Shown here piece by piece: positions 1 to 7,692 of a stretch of 64,000 nucleotides of DNA; the stretch's first letter is position 1, and each line of letters starts with the position of its first letter. The translations under genes and the position numbers were made by a program. Under the pieces are notes generated by a model. The model was not told the DNA's origin and searched no databases. It saw only the letters and a program-made list of their open reading frames with translations. This DNA comes from Devosia aquimaris. Its GTDB lineage: Bacteria; Pseudomonadota; Alphaproteobacteria; Rhizobiales; Devosiaceae. Where the stretch lies: positions 327,426-391,425 of the forward strand of contig NZ_JAIEZN010000001.1 of the NCBI RefSeq assembly GCF_020169335.1, in the 5' to 3' direction.

Positions 1-87
1 AAAAACCCCGACGTCCGAAGACGCCGGGGTTGATTGGTCGGAGTAGAGTGATTCGAACACTCGACCCCCTGCTCCCGAAGCAGGTGC
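1..87. repeat. Island-end direct repeat (att), left copy
   Basis: These 87 bases are identical to 20281-20367. They consist of the terminator and 3' part (acceptor 3' side, T arm, anticodon region) of tRNA-Pro, read on the minus strand. The identity stops at base 87/88, inside the tRNA, so the left copy is a tRNA fragment and the right copy completes the functional gene. This is the usual signature of tyrosine-recombinase integration into a tRNA 3' end. The repeat may extend left of the window. Confidence 0.95.
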
Positions 88-95
88 CGAAAGAG

Positions 96-120
96 AAAAG
101 CCCGGAAAACCGGGCTTTTT
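96..120. terminator. Bidirectional intrinsic terminator
   Basis: A perfect GCCCGG/CCGGGC stem with an AAAA loop is flanked by an A run on the left and a T run on the right, so it can act in both directions. It lies immediately inside the left island end and would insulate hipBA from outside transcription. Confidence 0.75.
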
Positions 121-161
121 GTTTTCGGAAATGCCCCGAAAATCCACTTTTGTTCCGCTAG

Positions 162-184
162 CCCTGTCGGTGGTCTGTCGGTGG
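162..184 (+). repeat. Tandem CTGTCGG pair, left island end
   Basis: CTGTCGG occurs at 164 and 175, 11 bp apart, in the context CCCTGTCGGTGG / GTCTGTCGGTGG. A similar pair, in the same orientation and 12 bp apart, lies at the other end of the island (20256-20277). Spacing near one helical turn and presence at both ends suggest integrase or excisionase arm-type binding sites. This is inference from position and repetition. Confidence 0.55.
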
Positions 185-192
185 AAATCGAC

Positions 193-1503
193 CTATCGGA
201 CGAACGTATCTCGACCTCTTGATAGTATGGGAGCCGGAAGTCCGAGGTTGGCGCATAGCGTCCTGATGTTGCTGCCGATGAGGTCCGCGAAGTTCTTGTC
301 GTCGTATTCGACGGCTTCGATCTCGCGGTTCAAAACTTCGATGATTTCGGCCAGAGCCGCACCGACAACGCGCTTGCGGCCGGCTGCAGATGCGAAGCCG
401 AGGTCGATCATGAACTGGTCCAGAGCTGCCTGGTCGAGCTCCTTAAGCGTTTTTGCCGACCCTAGGTAGTAGGCGAACTCGTCCGTCGTCCGTAGGTCCA
501 GCATCGTCGGCATGACATCGTAGCGCGGCGTGGTTCTGATTCGGCCGCCCGGCAGATGGAACAGGGCGAAATTCTTGGCGTGGCCATCCACATTGCCCAG
601 CAGGATGTCGAAGAGGGTGACGTGCACGAACTTGATGCGCTCGCCGGCGGGATCGATGGTGCGATCAAGGATGTTGCGGATGGCGGGCACATTGAAGCCA
701 TTGGCGCCACGCTCGGGCCGCTGATATTTGTGCCGCGCAGGTAGGCCCAGGGCTTGGCAGAAATCCTCCTGATGCACGCGCGTTACGATACCCTCTTCGA
801 CCCGCCGGTCGAAGCGCTCGACAAGCAGTGCCGGGATGCCACCGATCTCTACCAGGCTCGTTGGCGCCGTCTCGAAGCCAGCAGCTGTCGAAGCTTTCAT
901 CCCGGCATGTTCACGCATCGCGTCGCGCTCATGGCGTTCCTGGGGCACCTTTAGGATGTGCGTGGTCGGCGCGCCGGCAATCGGTTCGGCGTAGCGACCA
1001 TCCGGCAGGACGGTAATGGCGATCTTGCTCTGGACACCAGCCAGCGGGGAGGGGTCGACCAGCTCCTGCGGAAGTGGTTCTCGGCGGTAGAGCGCCTGGA
1101 CAATCGCCGCGACTTCATCGTCTGCGTATGGACGATAGTCGTGTCCCAGCCGTCCAGGCACCTTTGTCGGTGGTGAGCCCTCCGGGAGCACAGAGACGGC
1201 GCCGGCGCAGTCCTTGCCGAGATGGGCAAGGATCCCGACGATGTCATCATTGGCCAGACGATATTTCGCGATGACGTCGGCGCGGGCTGTATCGCGCTCC
1301 TGAAGCAGGTTGTCGAAGTAGGCCCGGGTGGCGTAGTCGACGAACGCTTCCTGGCCTAGTGGCAGCGCCATGGACAGTGGAAGTGCGTCAGAACGGACAA
1401 CATAGTCGCCTGCATAGGCGAATGCGGTGGCACCCGTGGCCCAGCTAGACGACAGCTGGCCGATGGGTTCGTCAAAGCCTTCGAGGCGAACATCGAGTTG
1501 CAT
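193..1503 (-). CDS. hipA: HipA-family serine/threonine kinase toxin
   Basis: This 436-aa protein matches type II toxin HipA in length (about 440 aa) and architecture: an N-terminal couple domain (residues about 1-100) and a HipA kinase core. The catalytic segment near residues 300-315 reads LLGNVDGHAKNF, the typical HipA catalytic loop with Asp and Asn. HipA of E. coli phosphorylates glutamyl-tRNA synthetase and causes persistence; the target here is unknown. The ATG shares its A with the TGA of the upstream hipB (TGATG), so translation is coupled. It is the first gene of the island and is intact. Confidence 0.93.
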   Translation of the reverse strand: MQLDVRLEGFDEPIGQLSSSWATGATAFAYAGDYVVRSDALPLSMALPLGQEAFVDYATRAYFDNLLQERDTARADVIAKYRLANDDIVGILAHLGKDCAGAVSVLPEGSPPTKVPGRLGHDYRPYADDEVAAIVQALYRREPLPQELVDPSPLAGVQSKIAITVLPDGRYAEPIAGAPTTHILKVPQERHERDAMREHAGMKASTAAGFETAPTSLVEIGGIPALLVERFDRRVEEGIVTRVHQEDFCQALGLPARHKYQRPERGANGFNVPAIRNILDRTIDPAGERIKFVHVTLFDILLGNVDGHAKNFALFHLPGGRIRTTPRYDVMPTMLDLRTTDEFAYYLGSAKTLKELDQAALDQFMIDLGFASAAGRKRVVGAALAEIIEVLNREIEAVEYDDKNFADLIGSNIRTLCANLGLPAPILSRGRDTFVR

Positions 1504-1739
1504 CAGCGGCTCTTCACTTCCAGATCCAGTCCCAGAGCCGTCAGCACCTGGAGCAACTTCCCGAGCTGCACGGTGGCCTTACCGTTCTCAAGGTCGGAGA
1601 CAAACCGACGTCCGACGCCGGCTATGTCTGCGAAATCCTGCTGTGTATAGCCACGCGATTTTCTAGTCAGGGCGATGAACACACCCAGATCGCTGCCGGA
1701 GCGGATTGGTCCTGATCGAGATACGGATTGATCCGACAT
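1503..1739 (-). CDS. hipB: HipB-like XRE antitoxin
   Basis: The product is a 78-aa helix-turn-helix protein (TQQDFADIAGVGRRFVSDLENGK), the expected size and fold of HipB, which neutralises HipA and represses the operon. I chose the ATG at 1739. The frame stays open to 1886, but that extension would translate through the palindromic operators and gives repetitive FPIGN peptides, so it is non-coding. The gene ends in a one-base overlap with hipA. Three palindromes upstream are its likely operators. Confidence 0.88.
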   Translation of the reverse strand: MSDQSVSRSGPIRSGSDLGVFIALTRKSRGYTQQDFADIAGVGRRFVSDLENGKATVQLGKLLQVLTALGLDLEVKSR

Positions 1740-1755
1740 TCCAGCTTCCACCTGT

Positions 1756-1860
1756 GTTCCCGATCGGGAGCAATACTCGCATCGCTGCCGGAAAGCAACC
1801 TTTGTGTTCCCGATCGGGAACTTACCCGGTCTATTGGCTGGTATGTTCCCGATCGGGAAC
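1756..1860. promoter_or_regulatory. Three palindromic operators for hipBA
   Basis: The 16-bp palindrome GTTCCCGATCGGGAAC is perfect at 1806-1821 and 1845-1860, and one base off at 1756-1771. Start-to-start spacings are 50 and 39 bp. They fill the region between hipB (minus) and the divergent XRE gene at 1936 (plus). HipB dimers are known to bind palindromes upstream of their own operon; the sequence here differs from the E. coli TATCC-N8-GGATA operator. Binding by this HipB is inferred. Confidence 0.8.
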
Positions 1861-1935
1861 GTCCGCATCACTTCCAACGATGACATCGCTATAAATCAAG
1901 CAACATCAATACAGTAACTCTCTTGAAAGACGCCT

Positions 1936-2340
1936 ATGACCGTAACGAAGCCGTATGAAGGAACCCGACTGACAGCATTCATCGAGAAGCGCATTCTCGA
2001 ACTGCGCCCCACCAAGACCCAGGCCGAGGTGGCGGCCGAGACTGGCTTCGTCAACCCCAACATGATGTCACTGATCAAGAGCGGTGCAACTCGGCTGCCG
2101 CTTGATCGTGTGCCCGCCCTTGCGGCGGCCTTGGACGTAGACCCGGCCCGACTGCTCCAGCTGGCGCTCGAGCAGTGGGTCGGCTCGTCAGCGGCGCGTG
2201 CTTTCGAAGCCATCTTCAGCACTGTGGTGTCTCGCAACGAGGCCGACTGGATCAATGAAATTAGGGCCGCATCGGACAATACGGACCCCGCCGTCACAAC
2301 CAGGACGCGCACGTCGCTGCGCAGCATCTTCGGAAAGTGA
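1936..2340 (+). CDS. XRE-type helix-turn-helix regulator
   Basis: This 134-aa protein has a helix-turn-helix at residues about 25-65 (TQAEVAAETGFVNPNMMSLIKSGATRLP) and a short C-terminal extension without recognised motifs. It is divergent from hipBA across the operator region. It is followed after 2 bp by a 54-aa reading frame and then by a NYN-domain gene, so the three probably form one transcript. A repressor of its own cassette is the simplest role; an antitoxin role is possible but unproven. Confidence 0.8.
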   Translation: MTVTKPYEGTRLTAFIEKRILELRPTKTQAEVAAETGFVNPNMMSLIKSGATRLPLDRVPALAAALDVDPARLLQLALEQWVGSSAARAFEAIFSTVVSRNEADWINEIRAASDNTDPAVTTRTRTSLRSIFGK

Positions 2341-2342
2341 GG

Positions 2343-2507
2343 ATGGCCATGCCAGCACATAGCCGCCGGTTGGTATCACCTCGCCTGCTGGAGCAGCTCT
2401 GGATCCGCGCGTTGAAGCCCAATGGTGTCTTGCCTGCAATCACGCTCGATCGCGTGAGGGCGGTGAGGGCCCTCGTCCTGACCTGGACGGAGGATGACGA
2501 TGCGTAA
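2343..2507 (+). CDS. Small 54-aa protein between XRE and NYN genes
   Basis: An ATG two bases after the XRE stop opens a 54-codon frame (starts MAMPAHSRRLVSPRLLEQLW, ends TEDDDA) that closes with TAA at 2505-2507. It overlaps the NYN start at 2500 by 8 bases. A GGAAAGTGAGG stretch just upstream can serve as ribosome site. Tight packing on both sides, and basic then acidic composition, favour a real gene, but no family is recognised. Confidence 0.5.
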   Translation: MAMPAHSRRLVSPRLLEQLWIRALKPNGVLPAITLDRVRAVRALVLTWTEDDDA

Positions 2508-3015
2508 CCTTGCCTTGCGTATCGCTGGTTCGATCGGGCAATGCTGGTCGCCCTCCAAGAGGGTAGTCGTCTTTGTCGACGGCGACAGTGTTTCGGCGCA
2601 CCACGTCGAGATCGTCCTCAACCACCTCCGCGATCGAAGCGTCGTATCGCAGGTGCGCGTTTTCGGGAACATCAACAACGGTAATGTGAGGTCCTGGTCG
2701 AGCCTGACCAAGCGCCGGGGTCTGATTGTCCGTCACATGGCGCAACTGGCTGACGGGAAAAACGGTGCCGACATTGCGCTTGCGACGGACGCCGTTGAGT
2801 TGCATCTGACCCGCCCTGCGCCCATATATGCCCTGATTGCGAGTGACGCAGACTTCACACCGCTGGTGGTGCGCCTGAAGCAGGACGGAGCCAAGGTCCT
2901 GGGCTTCGGCCACAGGAGCGCACCGGTCACGCTTCGCAGTGTTTGCACTTCCTTCAATCAGATCAGCGACCTGGAGAAGGGAAACGCGAAGGGCGTAGAT
3001 AGTAGGACTGGCTAG
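2500..3015 (+). CDS. NYN-domain (LabA-like PIN) putative RNase
   Basis: The protein (171 aa from this start) has the NYN/LabA fold signatures: VVVFVDGDSVS near the N terminus, NGADIALATDAVEL in the middle and YALIASDADFTPLV before the C terminus, giving the acidic residues that bind metal in PIN-like nucleases. NYN proteins are predicted or shown RNases. I chose ATG 2500 because GGAGG at 2489-2493 lies 6 bp upstream; the ATG at 2494 would abut it. The gene overlaps the 54-aa frame, so the XRE-small protein-NYN set may be a toxin or defence cassette (inference). Confidence 0.78.
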   Translation: MRNLALRIAGSIGQCWSPSKRVVVFVDGDSVSAHHVEIVLNHLRDRSVVSQVRVFGNINNGNVRSWSSLTKRRGLIVRHMAQLADGKNGADIALATDAVELHLTRPAPIYALIASDADFTPLVVRLKQDGAKVLGFGHRSAPVTLRSVCTSFNQISDLEKGNAKGVDSRTG

Positions 3016-3895
3016 CTCCCTAGGGACCGACCGAGCAAGAAAATTCTGATGTCACGCGACCTCTGCCACGCTTTCGGCTTGTGGTGACAAGAAGGGCGGA
3101 CGTCAGCCCCAAATCGAAGTCCTAGAATGCCAGCGATGAGCGCATGGGGACTGATCGGGTGTTCGAGAATACCTATGGTCCAAACCTCCTCTGACACCCC
3201 AGAGATCACGATAGGTATTTCACGCTTCATTCTCGCAGCCAACCACGTGTTCCGTCGATAATGACCGCGGTCTAAAAACGTAACACTAAGTTTACATCGG
3301 AAGCATTTCTGCCTCAAAAATGTAAAGCAATAGATCAAAAATGACAACTTTCTGCCCACCGATGTCAACTTATGGGGATCAGAAATAGGTATTTCGTGCC
3401 ATAAAGTTGGCAGATCTTTACGTTTGGTTGACACAGAAGAGCGGAAACGACTTATTTTCGCGCTGGCTTCCCGCAAGTCTCTCTATCAGCGGCGTTCAGT
3501 CATGAGACCCGGTCGCAGATCTCCCGTCGCGTGCCCAGCGGGCTTCGACGTCTCTTCGATACCAGCGCGTAGTATCTTCCGGTCTGACTTGAGCTCGACC
3601 TGATGTTCGCTGAGACGTCGGGATTGCCTGGGGAAATAGGTATCTCGACCATCAGTCAGGCGACTTTGTCGGGTAGACCTGACATGAGCACCAGACACTT
3701 GTCGTCGAGCTGTGGCGCTCCCGCACTCTGCAATTTCGTCCATGTCCGACGACTCCTGACGTGGCCGACCGCTGAATGCAGATAGCTGCTCCAACTATGA
3801 CAGGAGCCTTGGCAAGCGAACTCGGTGCGCGCGTCTTCGACGGCAATTTTCGGTAGCCTCCGCTCCTGCGCACCCAGTGCGCGATGTAGATCGAT
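3016..3895. other. 880-bp non-coding region with a repeated 14-bp palindrome
   Basis: No convincing gene is seen on either strand. The region holds GAAATAGGTATTTC, itself an inverted repeat (GAAATA-GG-TATTTC), perfect at 3382-3395, 13/14 at 3633-3646 (GAAATAGGTATCTC), 11/14 at 3208-3221, and a weaker inverted copy near 3166-3179. AT content is visibly higher between 3270 and 3440. It could be regulatory DNA or the decayed remains of a lost gene. Confidence 0.45.
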
Positions 3896-4474
3896 CTACG
3901 GCTCGTTGGCGAGGAGCCACGCTTCCACGGCACGTGCCAACTCCTCGTCAACCCGCGAGCCGCGGTGAAGGGACATCCCCAGTGAACCGTTCAAGCTCTT
4001 GTAGCCCATCTCCTTCATTGCCTCCCCGGCCCCAATCGAGCGGGCATTCAGGATGGCACGAACTCTGCGTTTGGTTTCATCCGACAGCACGACCATCATC
4101 GCCGGGATCGTGGAAGCGGGGGGTGTTGGCGGCGTTGTCGCAATAGGGGGCGTGCGTGGCGGGGTCACCGCGCCCGGCGACCTGAGCGTGGTGGAGGATC
4201 CACCTGCCAGTGCTCGCAGCCACAACAGAAATTCCCGCCTTTCCTCGTTCGATCCCTTAGTCCAGGCATTCTTGAGCTCCTGCAGCCGGGTGCGCTGTTT
4301 CTTCAACCCCGCCACTCTGAATGCCGCCGCTGGTGACGAGAACTTGCCGGCGAGCAGATCGTTGTAGATCAACGGTGCCTCCACCTCGAGGCGTTCAAGG
4401 TAGTAGTCGTTGGCGCGATTGGCCGTGTTCTTCTCGGGCTTGAACTTGCTCAAGGCCCACCTCCAGCACTTCAT
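3896..4474 (-). CDS. Unrecognised 192-aa protein with proline/threonine linker
   Basis: The frame extends upstream to 5056, but that part is antisense to a better gene. The ATG at 4474 gives a 192-aa protein with a charged helical N-terminal half (residues 1-90, KNTANRANDYYLERLEVEAPLIYNDLLAG), a Pro/Thr-rich linker around 105-125 and a C-terminal helical segment (about 130-190). I recognise no family. It is divergent from the gene at 4532 with 57 bp between the starts, so a shared promoter region is likely. Confidence 0.6.
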   Translation of the reverse strand: MKCWRWALSKFKPEKNTANRANDYYLERLEVEAPLIYNDLLAGKFSSPAAAFRVAGLKKQRTRLQELKNAWTKGSNEERREFLLWLRALAGGSSTTLRSPGAVTPPRTPPIATTPPTPPASTIPAMMVVLSDETKRRVRAILNARSIGAGEAMKEMGYKSLNGSLGMSLHRGSRVDEELARAVEAWLLANEP

Positions 4475-4531
4475 GGACCGGACCGCTATAAACGAGACAT
4501 CCTCAACAATGAGAAGGTAACTCGTCCTCCA

Positions 4532-5581
4532 ATGACCACCTTGGACCTTTCCCACAAGAAGCAGCGCTTCGATGACGCTGTCTTCGTCGCTTCCAATCTT
4601 GAGCATTGCCGCCTCACCACTGAGCGGGAGCTGCAGGACCTGAAATGGGTCGGCTACCGCTTCATGACGCCGCTGGCAGCGACGAAGCTTTTCTATGATA
4701 TCTATCGTAGCCTTCGTGTAGGTTATGTTCGCGAGCACAAGGACAAAGACCTGGCAGATAACTTGCCCATGGTTCCGTTTTCGGACTTTGTGAAGAACCC
4801 CAAAAATCTCGCCATGGCTTGGTCTGCGCGACAGATTGCCGATACCTTTGGTGTGCCATACGAGATCTACATCGAATTCGGCTTCTGGTTCTGGTCGAGG
4901 AGGGCAAGCGGTGGTCGCCGCAATGTCCCGCAGATCAATCAGCTGGGATTTTCCGACGCCACTGAGACCGCCTGGCGGGCAGAATTCAATAAGTTCTTGT
5001 CGCATGATCGGCTCTGGGCTGCGTCCCGTTCGCTCGCCGATGTTCCGCAGCTCCATCCTGATGCATTCGAAGGAACCGCCGAGCAGATTGCAGCACGCGC
5101 CTTCATCGTCGATCTTTGTGGTCGGTCAGAATGCTCTTGGCCCAGGGCAATTGAGATGTGGTGCTACAGTTATCCGATCGTGACGCCAGATGACTTCGCC
5201 GCGATAGTGCCGCCGGAGGTGCTGGAAGCAAGTGTCGCCACTGCATTGCTGGGGGCACTTGGTCCTACACCTGTGTCAGACGCGGCTCTTGCGGGCATTT
5301 TGTGGCCGTCGTGCCATGGAATGCCGAGTGCGATGGACACACGCGCAGAGGCGTGCCGGAAGTGCTGCTCCTCGGCTTCCTGCAACGGCCTCGCATCCAT
5401 GGTGAAATCAGAGGTTCTGCGGAATACCGGCCATGAAGAGCCGCGTCAGAAGGCACTGAGGAAGGCTCCAAATGAGCGGCAGAAGCGGTATCGCGCGAAG
5501 AAGAAGGCCGCGACCGCATCAGCCGGAGTATCTAGCTCCCTCACCGCCACGTCCCCCTTGCCGGAGGTGACGCTTCCCTAG
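4532..5581 (+). CDS. Unrecognised 349-aa protein with cysteine cluster and basic tail
   Basis: The N-terminal two thirds are rich in aromatic residues (YEIYIEFGFWFW near residue 110) and look globular. Near residue 270-290 is a cysteine cluster (EACRKCCSSASC) that could bind zinc, and the C-terminal region is strongly basic (NERQKRYRAKKKAA), suggesting nucleic acid contact. No known family is recognised. It pairs divergently with the 192-aa gene and is followed by three copies of a 14-bp site, the first overlapping its last codons. Confidence 0.7.
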   Translation: MTTLDLSHKKQRFDDAVFVASNLEHCRLTTERELQDLKWVGYRFMTPLAATKLFYDIYRSLRVGYVREHKDKDLADNLPMVPFSDFVKNPKNLAMAWSARQIADTFGVPYEIYIEFGFWFWSRRASGGRRNVPQINQLGFSDATETAWRAEFNKFLSHDRLWAASRSLADVPQLHPDAFEGTAEQIAARAFIVDLCGRSECSWPRAIEMWCYSYPIVTPDDFAAIVPPEVLEASVATALLGALGPTPVSDAALAGILWPSCHGMPSAMDTRAEACRKCCSSASCNGLASMVKSEVLRNTGHEEPRQKALRKAPNERQKRYRAKKKAATASAGVSSSLTATSPLPEVTLP

Positions 5582-5651
5582 ATGAACCGGGGTGACGCCT
5601 CCCTAAATGTATATATCTCTTGGAATATAGAACTACATAGGGAAGCGTCAC
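5567..5651. repeat. Three 14-bp sites, two direct and one inverted
   Basis: GTGACGCTTCCCTA at 5567-5580, GTGACGCCTCCCTA at 5592-5605 (one mismatch, 25 bp downstream) and the inverted copy TAGGGAAGCGTCAC at 5638-5651. The outer two form a perfect 14-bp inverted repeat around an AT-rich core (ATGTATATATCTC). The arrangement resembles iterons or protein-binding sites more than a terminator, as there is no T tract. Confidence 0.6.
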
Positions 5652-5708
5652 TCTTGGGACGTCTCCGGGACGACGAGACCAGAACTGCCTGGAGGTAAGG
5701 GTGAGCTA

Positions 5709-6113
5709 TTGGCCGCACCGGAGCAAACGGCTCGCGAGAGCATTGATCGACTTCTCCGCGATGCCGCGTGGGTTCTCCAGGATCGGGAGCACCTCGACCG
5801 CAATGCCAACCAGGGAGTCGCTGTCGGAGAGTTCCCACTGCCCTCCGGCCATGCCGACCGTCTGCTGTTCGCGGCTGGCAAGACGGCCGGCGTCGTAGCG
5901 GCGAACAAGTCCGAGGTGACCCCCGCGGTGTTGCAGAACAGCAGAGAACTATATGGGCCCGCTCCTACCTCATCTGGCGAGCTGGGACGAAAGCCTGGTC
6001 TTCGACTACGAAACCACAGGTAATTAAGCCCACTTCCGCGACATGTGTGATCCTGTTCCCAGATCCCGGCGAGTTTTTGTCTTTCACCGGCCCGAAGTTC
6101 TGCTGGAGTAGCT
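5709..6113 (+). pseudogene. hsdR N-terminal remnant (type I restriction subunit)
   Basis: The frame from TTG 5709 reads PEQTARESIDRLLRDAAWV, LQD and GVAVGEFPLPSGHADRLLF, the typical N terminus of HsdR, then drifts after about 85 codons. Further on, in other frames, DYETTG and HFRDMCDPVPRSRRVF followed by FHRPEVLLE are recognisable HsdR segments separated by a TAA and frameshifts. A stop follows at about 6113. The nuclease, helicase and C-terminal parts are absent here. There is no hsdM or hsdS nearby, so it is a dead fragment. Confidence 0.75.
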
Positions 6114-6203
6114 AAAACAGCAGGACACCCTTCGGGCTCGCCGGCGCCGTCAGCCGCGGATCAAGGCCGAAGGCCGCGAAGGCGAGCGCAAGAAGCAACG
6201 GTC

Positions 6204-6493
6204 TCAGGCGACTTCCTCACCGGCGCTCATGTTGATCCGGTCGATCACGTCGAAGAGTTGGTAGGTGCGCTCCATGGAAAACGCCTATTCCGGTCCGGAT
6301 GGCGCGATATCCTTGAACGGCTCTCACAGAGCAGCTTGGAATCCATGACGCACTTCTCGGTGAGATGCTCGATCACCAGATCGACGAATTCGATTTGATC
6401 GGCAATGTCTGACCATTCGGCGATGACTGTGCTGAAGGTTGCAGCTACGGCGGCACGCTCCAGCCCAACCAGAGGCCGGATGAAGCTTCGCAC
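6204..6493 (-). pseudogene. hsdR C-terminal remnant, opposite strand
   Basis: On the minus strand, RPLVGLERAAVAATFS, QIEFVDLVIEHLTEKCVMD and LLCES match the conserved C-terminal region of HsdR. After a frameshift near 6325 the reading continues as PFKDIAPSGPE, a stop, then TYQLFDVIDRINMSAGEEVA and a TGA at 6204-6206. It faces the N-terminal fragment tail to tail, so the original gene, or two genes, was inverted as well as deleted. Confidence 0.7.
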
Positions 6494-6616
6494 GCCATAG
6501 CTCTGGATTTAGGTCAGGGCCTTGACGCTTAAATGGAAACCTAATGCCGGACCAACGACGTCGAATGTGATGTCATTTAAGCTATGGTGAGAACAGAAAC
6601 TTTCGGAGGTGATCGT

Positions 6617-7639
6617 ATGGCGCGAGTGTGGTTGGTTCGCTTAGGTAAGTTCGGCGAGCAAGAAAGCGCTGCACTTGGAAATGGTGTATTGGCCACAGGC
6701 TGGACAATACCCAGTTTCCCTGCCGACCATTCCAAAGAGAACATCGGAACTGCCCTCGAAGATGCTTATCCGGACCAAAAGGCCGGCACATTGCAGAATT
6801 GGGCAGTGCAACTGAACCAACTTGCAAATGTCGTTACTGAAGGCGACTTGACGGTTACGCCTCTCAAGACGACCGGCCAGATAGCGATAGGCCGGATTGT
6901 AGGCGCATTTGCCACAGACAGCGAAGGCAGGCCTACCCGGCGCGTGAAATGGCTACGCACGGACCTTCCAAGAGATTCTATCAAGCAGGATTTGCTGTTC
7001 AGCCTTGGTGCGTCGCAGACCATCTGCGAAATTTCCCGGAATGAAGCCGCAGAGCGGTTTGCCGCCCTTGTGGAATTGGGTAGAGACCCGGGTCCCCTAA
7101 GCGGCCCTGGGCCGGTTGGTCCGAACAATTCGGCACAACAGGACACGGCCGAGAGCGAGCCAGACTTTGCGATAAGTGCTCGCGACCAGATTGAACGCCA
7201 CATCGCCGCAAACTTTACTGGTCACGCGTTCACGGAGTTGATCGCCGCTATACTGCGCGCGCAGGGATACCAAACTCGCGTAAGCCCGCCTGGAGCCGAC
7301 CGAGGAGTAGATATTGTTGCTGGGCAGGGTGCGCTCGGCTTTGAGGGGCCACGACTTGTCGTGCAGGTCAAATCTGGTGGTGTTGTCGCTGACCAGCCCA
7401 CACTGCAGGGACTGCTTGGCACGATCCAAGATACCCATGCGGAACATGGCCTGCTGGTGAGCTGGTCCGGCTTTACCGGCGCGGTCAAGCAACGAACAAA
7501 CGATCTTTATTTCAGGGTTCGCCTCTGGGGGCGCGACGAGATCATGGAGGCACTGTTTTCGGTCTACGACCGATTGCCTGAGACTTTAAGAGCCGAGCTG
7601 CCGCTCAAGCGGATTTGGAGCTTGGTCTCCGAGGACTGA
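6617..7639 (+). CDS. Mrr-like restriction endonuclease
   Basis: The 340-aa protein has an N-terminal domain (residues 1-110, WLVRLGKFGEQESAALGNGV) seen fused to Mrr-type nucleases, a Pro/Gly linker around 155-170, and a C-terminal Mrr_cat PD-(D/E)XK domain: GADRGVDIVA near residue 225 and LVVQVKSGG near 248, giving the Asp...Gln-x-Lys catalytic set. Such enzymes cut modified or foreign DNA. I chose ATG 6617 because a full GGAGGTGATC ribosome site precedes it; an ATG at 6584 lacks one. The DUF6998 gene follows directly. Confidence 0.85.
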   Translation: MARVWLVRLGKFGEQESAALGNGVLATGWTIPSFPADHSKENIGTALEDAYPDQKAGTLQNWAVQLNQLANVVTEGDLTVTPLKTTGQIAIGRIVGAFATDSEGRPTRRVKWLRTDLPRDSIKQDLLFSLGASQTICEISRNEAAERFAALVELGRDPGPLSGPGPVGPNNSAQQDTAESEPDFAISARDQIERHIAANFTGHAFTELIAAILRAQGYQTRVSPPGADRGVDIVAGQGALGFEGPRLVVQVKSGGVVADQPTLQGLLGTIQDTHAEHGLLVSWSGFTGAVKQRTNDLYFRVRLWGRDEIMEALFSVYDRLPETLRAELPLKRIWSLVSED

Positions 7640-7692
7640 CCGTCAAGGCTAAAGGTCGCTACGCTTCTTGGATAAGCAGACATGGCAGGTTT

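Noticed and set aside
1740..1886. N-terminal extension of HipB to an upstream start
   Set aside because: It would translate through the palindromic operators and gives repeated FPIGN peptides; the ATG at 1739 gives the normal HipB size.
3012..3794. Minus-strand open frames of 154 and 102 codons
   Set aside because: Composition is atypical, no family pattern, no ribosome sites, and they run across the repeated palindromes.
4475..5056. Upstream extension of the 192-aa minus-strand protein to 386 aa
   Set aside because: It is antisense to the 349-aa gene, whose codon use and protein look much better.
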